In this document: piece after piece, positions 12,510 through 15,951 of the stretch
Numbering within the stretch: position 1 is the first letter of the stretch
How the letters are laid out: each line of letters begins with the position of its first letter
NCBI GenBank assembly: GCA_016550415.1
Contig: JABXGU010000628.1
Span: 1 to 15,951 of the forward strand
DNA: 15,951 bases
Origin: an archaeon
GTDB taxonomy: Archaea; Asgardarchaeota; Hermodarchaeia; Hermodarchaeales; Hermodarchaeaceae
Direction of reading: 5' to 3'
Position numbers and translations under genes: made by a program
The notes under the pieces: generated by a model
What the model saw: the letters and a program-made list of their open reading frames with translations, nothing else
Told to the model about the DNA's origin: nothing
Database searches by the model: none

Positions 12510-14165
12510 CTACTTTTGTAGGTTGTAGAAAACCCGAACCTCACCATTATTGTAAATCAAAGCTGTACTAGTATGATATGTTAGCCAGTTAATGATGCCA
12601 GGCTGCAAGGCTTCCCATTGTACTCCAGATGGAAGCCAGAAGCCATTTTGCTCCATATAATGATGCGAAGCAGCGTAGGTGAAGGTTGTTGATTGATCTC
12701 CATCAACGAATAGTTGGATTCCTCCGTCTATCGAGGCAGATTGATGCAGATAATAGATGTAATAATATGTGAAGAGATGATCACTAACAGTTATGCTATT
12801 TGGTTCGGAATGAGCTGCCAACCATTGGTTGCTGTTTTGAATGGGAATGGTGATGCTGCATCCATATCCAAAAAAGGGATCGCGTGCAAAAGCCAAGGTA
12901 GTTACGGGTAGAACAGATAGAAGTCCGATAATTAATGAGATTTGGATAAATCGAGCGCGCTTAGGCTGGGAAGTTGTATAGAGAAATACACCAATGCCAG
13001 CTAGAGCACATAGGGGAGCGATTGCGAAAATTGAGAAGCGATAGGTCAGAATAAGATTCAGGGAAGAACGCCCACTGAAAAATGCGAAAAATAATAGACC
13101 CAATATAGCGAATGTCCAGGATGAAAGGAAAATCTTTACTCGAGGGGTCAGCCTATCGATTGAAGAGAATCCAATACCCGCCAATACGCAAGTACCTACA
13201 AAAGGCAGCAACATGAGAATAGTCTGAATGGGGAGAACCGTTAGGGAGAATACGGGGATAATTGCAAGATTTGCAAAGAATGCTGCCAGTAATATCAGAG
13301 CCAAGGCGAGGATAAAGAGTTTGAGACTTCTCGATGTTTTTTGAGCGAAGACACGGCGTAGATTTAGTGCGCCAAAGATGACAAAATAAATGAACAGACC
13401 AAGACCAACTATTCTAGCGTCAATAAGTAGTAGACTGATACACCCAAATACAACAAAGTAAGTAAGGGCAAATCCAAACACTGTGAAGTAAATAGCTGTC
13501 TGGTAGATCCATGGTCGAAATTCAAGTTCTTTTGTATGAAGAGAATAGACCTGTAAAGAGGATATGACGAAAATAATTATGCTGCCTGCAACAATAAAGG
13601 TGAAATGATGTACTGGAATGATTGCGCTCATCAGAACCACCACTGGTAGAACATGTGCTAGTTCTTTTGGAGAACGAGTTGAAAAAGCCAAGAGCGCAAT
13701 GGATACAAAGAGACGAGCCAATCCTTCCTTGTAAGTTGTGCCCATAATAAGAGTGAGTGGTGCTGCAAATCCCATTAGAGTGAGACTCACCAAAGAGATA
13801 ATGTTGTTTCCAGTGAGTCGCCGAATTAATAGATAAAAGACGACAAGTGAAAGACTGCACAAGAGAGGTATAAGGATATGACCAACCGTGATGGTATCAA
13901 TCCCTGGAAACATTGCGAAGAGAGCAATGAGAATGTTTAGACCCGGCCAATGATCGTCATAATCGCCTAGGATGTTAAAGTATCCAGATTGGAGGATTTC
14001 ATCTGCTTTTGCGATATGAACCCAAGGATCTGGAAGATACGGTACACCCAAAAATAATGCCGGAAGTACTCGAAGAGCAACACATAGGGAAATAATTAAC
14101 AGAGAAAGAGCAATTTGGCTTCTATCACTGAAGAAAAGGCTGGCAAGGCTCTTATCACTGTCCAT
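12510..14165 (-). CDS. Polytopic membrane glycosyltransferase-like protein (GT-C fold, probable)
   Basis: A 551-residue integral membrane protein with about 11-13 hydrophobic segments between residues 17 and 425, then a soluble C-terminal domain (about 430-551) that should face outside. The first extracytoplasmic loop holds an Asp-x-x-x-His motif (D46-P-W-V-H50, followed by KADEIL) and a second loop has YDDHWPGLN (69-77). Acidic first-loop motifs of this sort bind metal or sugar-lipid in GT-C enzymes such as STT3/AglB, PMT and ArnT. A conserved-looking YKEGLARL (145-152) and LTYRFSIFAIAP (373-384, possible substrate-contacting Arg) add support. The WWDxG motif of oligosaccharyltransferase is absent, so it is not a standard AglB. 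It would use a polyprenyl-phosphate sugar donor. Its neighbours, a GT4 enzyme and a nucleotide-sugar dehydrogenase, fit surface glycan assembly. Substrate and acceptor cannot be assigned. Confidence 0.7.
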   Translation of the reverse strand: MDSDKSLASLFFSDRSQIALSLLIISLCVALRVLPALFLGVPYLPDPWVHIAKADEILQSGYFNILGDYDDHWPGLNILIALFAMFPGIDTITVGHILIPLLCSLSLVVFYLLIRRLTGNNIISLVSLTLMGFAAPLTLIMGTTYKEGLARLFVSIALLAFSTRSPKELAHVLPVVVLMSAIIPVHHFTFIVAGSIIIFVISSLQVYSLHTKELEFRPWIYQTAIYFTVFGFALTYFVVFGCISLLLIDARIVGLGLFIYFVIFGALNLRRVFAQKTSRSLKLFILALALILLAAFFANLAIIPVFSLTVLPIQTILMLLPFVGTCVLAGIGFSSIDRLTPRVKIFLSSWTFAILGLLFFAFFSGRSSLNLILTYRFSIFAIAPLCALAGIGVFLYTTSQPKRARFIQISLIIGLLSVLPVTTLAFARDPFFGYGCSITIPIQNSNQWLAAHSEPNSITVSDHLFTYYYIYYLHQSASIDGGIQLFVDGDQSTTFTYAASHHYMEQNGFWLPSGVQWEALQPGIINWLTYHTSTALIYNNGEVRVFYNLQK

Positions 14166-14416
14166 CGCATCACATCGTAATATCGTGTTATGGTTGTTAG
14201 TAATAAATATCGGAACTTTATTTAGGATTTTTTCAGTTGCTGGAAATTTCCAACCAGAACAATTATAATAAATGTTCTTCCTAAGAATGATAAGAAACTT
14301 GGGAATGGTGGTATTTGGCTATTTGAAAAACATAAACAAGTTTTTAATTGTTAGTTATCTACCCCGCGTTAGTAGGACTACATTTTGATGACTAGCGATT
14401 GCAGGTTGAATAGTAT
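14166..14416. promoter_or_regulatory. Divergent promoter region of two glycosyltransferase genes, with palindrome
   Basis: A 251-base AT-rich spacer with no recognisable gene. The minus strand has a TATA-like ATATTTATTA (14201-14210), about 35 bases before the GT-C start. The plus-strand gene has AGGTTGA eight bases before its ATG; AT-rich tracts around 14330-14350 could carry its promoter. A perfect 12-base palindrome TGGAAATTTCCA at 14241-14252 is a possible operator, upstream of the minus-strand TATA-like element. AATTATAATAAA (14260-14271) is another TATA-like tract with no obvious owner. Confidence 0.35.
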
Positions 14417-15556
14417 ATGCGAGTATTACAGGTTACATCATGCTTCGGAGAACAATATGGGGGTACAGAACGTTATAGCTACAATCTCTCGAGGGAACTT
14501 GTAAAACTCGGACACAGTGTTCAGGTCTTTGCTTCACGCCTTAATTCAACAACACCATTGACTGAAGAGTTCGATGGTTTGAAAGTTAGACGTTTTCCCT
14601 CAATTGGTTTTGTTTGGAATGTCAATCCCATCTCTATATTATTACATAGCCTAATTACTGCAAAATTCGATATTGCCCATGTTCATTCATATCTCTACTT
14701 TTCCTCAAATCAAGCTGTTTTGGCAAAAATTATCAGAGCCTGTTTTCACAGAAAAACACCACTAGTTCTACACCTTCATGGTGGACTCGGTATCCCTCCA
14801 TACATGCGCCAGCAACCGATAAAACGGATATTCAAGCAGATATATGATTCAACAGTGGGCAAGATGATGATGCTGGGTGCAGACCAGATACTGTCTGCCT
14901 GTGTCTCTGATTCAATCAAAGCTCAAGAAATATTCAATTTGCCAAAGGAGCGAATCGCCATTGTTTACAATGGTATTGATACAACTATGTTTCATCAGCA
15001 ACCAATGAGTACTGAAGATAATCCAGCACCATATGTGCTATTTGTTGGCGATTTAGAATATTGGAAGGGTGTAGACACACTAGTTGATTGTATGCGTATT
15101 TTGGATGAACAGGGAGAAAAAATCAAACTAAAGCTAGTTGGAGTGGGAAGTATTGAACCGATACTCCGAAAACGTTCACGCAATCTTGACATAGAATTTC
15201 TTGGTCAAGTGCAGCACAGTGAAATGCCGAAATTAATGGGTTCTGCCTTCGCATTCATTCTTCCTTCATTATGGGAAGGAACACCAACAGTAGGATTGGA
15301 GGCGATGGCAGCTAGAACACCGTTCATTGGCACGAATATCGGAGGGATTCCTGAAATCGTGGAGGATAAAGTAACTGGTCTGCTTGTTCCTCCCGGAGAT
15401 CCAGAAGCTATAGCAAACGCCATAATTGACCTTAAGAACAAAAAATTGCGTCACACCATTATACAGAATGCACACAAACTCGTACTTGAACGACATTCAA
15501 TAGAAAGACTAGCGCTACAGACAGTCAAAGTCTATGAACGTGTTTTGGAACGCTAG
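14417..15556 (+). CDS. Glycosyltransferase family 4 (GT-B fold)
   Basis: A 379-residue retaining glycosyltransferase that transfers a sugar from a nucleotide donor, probably at the cytoplasmic face of the membrane. The N-terminal acceptor domain starts MRVLQVTSCFGEQYGGTERY with the Gly pair at 15-16, and has DIAHVHSY (85-92) and LVLHLHGG (116-123). The hinge motif VYNGID (183-188) is followed by the C-terminal donor domain: FVGDLEYWKGVD (209-220), LVGVGS (240-245) and VQHSEMPKLMGSAFAFILPS. The E-x7-E motif is E287 to E295 (EGTPTVGLE), which binds the nucleotide-sugar, then GGIPEIVEDKVTGLLVPPGD. Length is normal. A possible AGGTTGA ribosome-binding site precedes the ATG. It is divergent from the GT-C gene and precedes a sugar dehydrogenase. 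The sugar and acceptor are not predictable. Confidence 0.93.
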   Translation: MRVLQVTSCFGEQYGGTERYSYNLSRELVKLGHSVQVFASRLNSTTPLTEEFDGLKVRRFPSIGFVWNVNPISILLHSLITAKFDIAHVHSYLYFSSNQAVLAKIIRACFHRKTPLVLHLHGGLGIPPYMRQQPIKRIFKQIYDSTVGKMMMLGADQILSACVSDSIKAQEIFNLPKERIAIVYNGIDTTMFHQQPMSTEDNPAPYVLFVGDLEYWKGVDTLVDCMRILDEQGEKIKLKLVGVGSIEPILRKRSRNLDIEFLGQVQHSEMPKLMGSAFAFILPSLWEGTPTVGLEAMAARTPFIGTNIGGIPEIVEDKVTGLLVPPGDPEAIANAIIDLKNKKLRHTIIQNAHKLVLERHSIERLALQTVKVYERVLER

Positions 15557-15616
15557 ACATTCATTCAAGGAACGACATAAAAACATGGAAACCAAGTTAG
15601 CAAACCCGAATGTAAG

Positions 15617-15624
15617 CTTTAAAG
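15617..15624 (+). promoter_or_regulatory. Candidate TATA box for the nucleotide-sugar dehydrogenase gene
   Basis: CTTTAAAG lies 50 bases before the dehydrogenase ATG, which would put transcription start about 25 bases before the start codon. The 117-base gap after the glycosyltransferase gene makes a separate promoter plausible. Read-through from that gene is equally possible. Confidence 0.35.
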
Positions 15625-15673
15625 AATGAATTTTTAATCCGCATGATAGTTCAAAAAAATGGTTGGATAAACA

Positions 15674-15951
15674 ATGTTCATGAAAATACCTGTAAAAGAC
15701 GTTGAGAGCAAGTTAAGGCAAGGTAAAATTTCTATTGCAGTAGTTGGCGCAGGACGCATTGGATTACCCACTGCAGTTCTATTCGCTAATGCTGGAGCCA
15801 AGGTTACAGCCTGTGATGTTAGCCCAAAAGTAGTAAAATGGATTAATGAGGGCAAGAATTACATTGACGAACCAGGATTAGATGAACTTTTCGAGAAGGC
15901 GTTCCGATCAGGCAATTTGAAGGCATCCCAGAACACTACAAAGGTTATGGA
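15674..15951 (+). CDS. UDP-sugar/GDP-mannose dehydrogenase family protein, N-terminal part
   Basis: The gene runs off the right edge; 92 complete codons are visible of an expected ~430. Enzymes of this family oxidise UDP-GlcNAc, UDP-ManNAc, UDP-glucose or GDP-mannose to the uronic acid in two NAD-dependent steps. The Rossmann motif is VVGAGRIGLPTAVLFANAG (23-41), matching G-x-G-x-x-G-L-P, with D48 at the end of the second strand for the NAD ribose. The downstream EPGLDELFEKAFRSGNL (66-82) is closest to UDP-N-acetyl-mannosamine/glucosamine dehydrogenases of the WecC/WbpA type. An in-frame stop lies two codons before the ATG, and a second ATG at codon 3 is the only close alternative. It would supply an acidic sugar for the glycan genes beside it. 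Confidence 0.9.
   Translation, partial: MFMKIPVKDVESKLRQGKISIAVVGAGRIGLPTAVLFANAGAKVTACDVSPKVVKWINEGKNYIDEPGLDELFEKAFRSGNLKASQNTTKVM

Noticed and set aside
15559..15631. Inverted repeat ATTCATTC/GAATGAAT after the GT4 gene as a terminator or mobile element end
   Set aside because: The arms are only eight AT-rich bases and 57 bases apart, without a target-site duplication or transposase; chance pairing is likely.
1..15951. CRISPR array, insertion sequence, integrase, toxin-antitoxin or defence island
   Set aside because: No regularly spaced direct repeats, transposase or recombinase motifs, or defence-type domains were seen on either strand.

Overview
The window is archaeal chromosomal DNA. 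Its core is a long minus-strand ribosomal-protein block in the archaeal order S19 // L22-S3-L29-Rpp29-S17-L14-L24-S4e-L5-S14-S8-L6-L32e-L19e-L18-S5-L30-(Hsp20)-L15-SecY. The archaeal/eukaryotic-only proteins S4e, L32e and L19e, the RNase P protein Rpp29, and archaeal-type S5, S17, L6 and L30 exclude a bacterium. Long Lys/Ala/Pro-rich tails on S3, L5 and L15, plus a eukaryote-like Trm112, suggest an Asgard archaeon, perhaps of the Thorarchaeia. That placement is inference from protein character, not a computed phylogeny.

Layout from left to right. Positions 1-645 hold the start of secY (minus strand, running off the edge). Positions 747-10558 hold 20 tightly packed minus-strand genes: 18 ribosomal proteins, Rpp29, and an Hsp20 chaperone inserted between L30 and L15. 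Most starts have an AGGTGA- or GGAGG-type Shine-Dalgarno, often inside the preceding gene. This indicates co-transcription and coupled translation of ribosome, RNase P and translocon components. Positions 10559-10750 are a comparatively GC-rich, hairpin-rich spacer with a TATA-like element, probably a leader for the L22 operon and possibly a small RNA.

Positions 10751-12012 break the usual S19-L22 linkage. They carry a Trm112-like zinc protein (minus) and, divergently, a YdjM/DUF457-type membrane protein (plus). S19 (12013-12417, minus) is left apparently monocistronic with its own promoter. L2, normally upstream of S19, is absent.

Positions 12510-15951 form a glycan-related segment: a GT-C-like polytopic membrane glycosyltransferase (minus), and, divergently, a GT4 glycosyltransferase and the start of a nucleotide-sugar dehydrogenase (plus). 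Together they suggest surface glycan or glycoprotein synthesis.

No CRISPR array, insertion sequence, rRNA or tRNA was recognised. The most noteworthy points are the three tailed ribosomal proteins, the Trm112 homologue with a large insert between its zinc ligands, the structured L22 leader, the broken S19-L22 junction, and the Hsp20 gene inside the operon.
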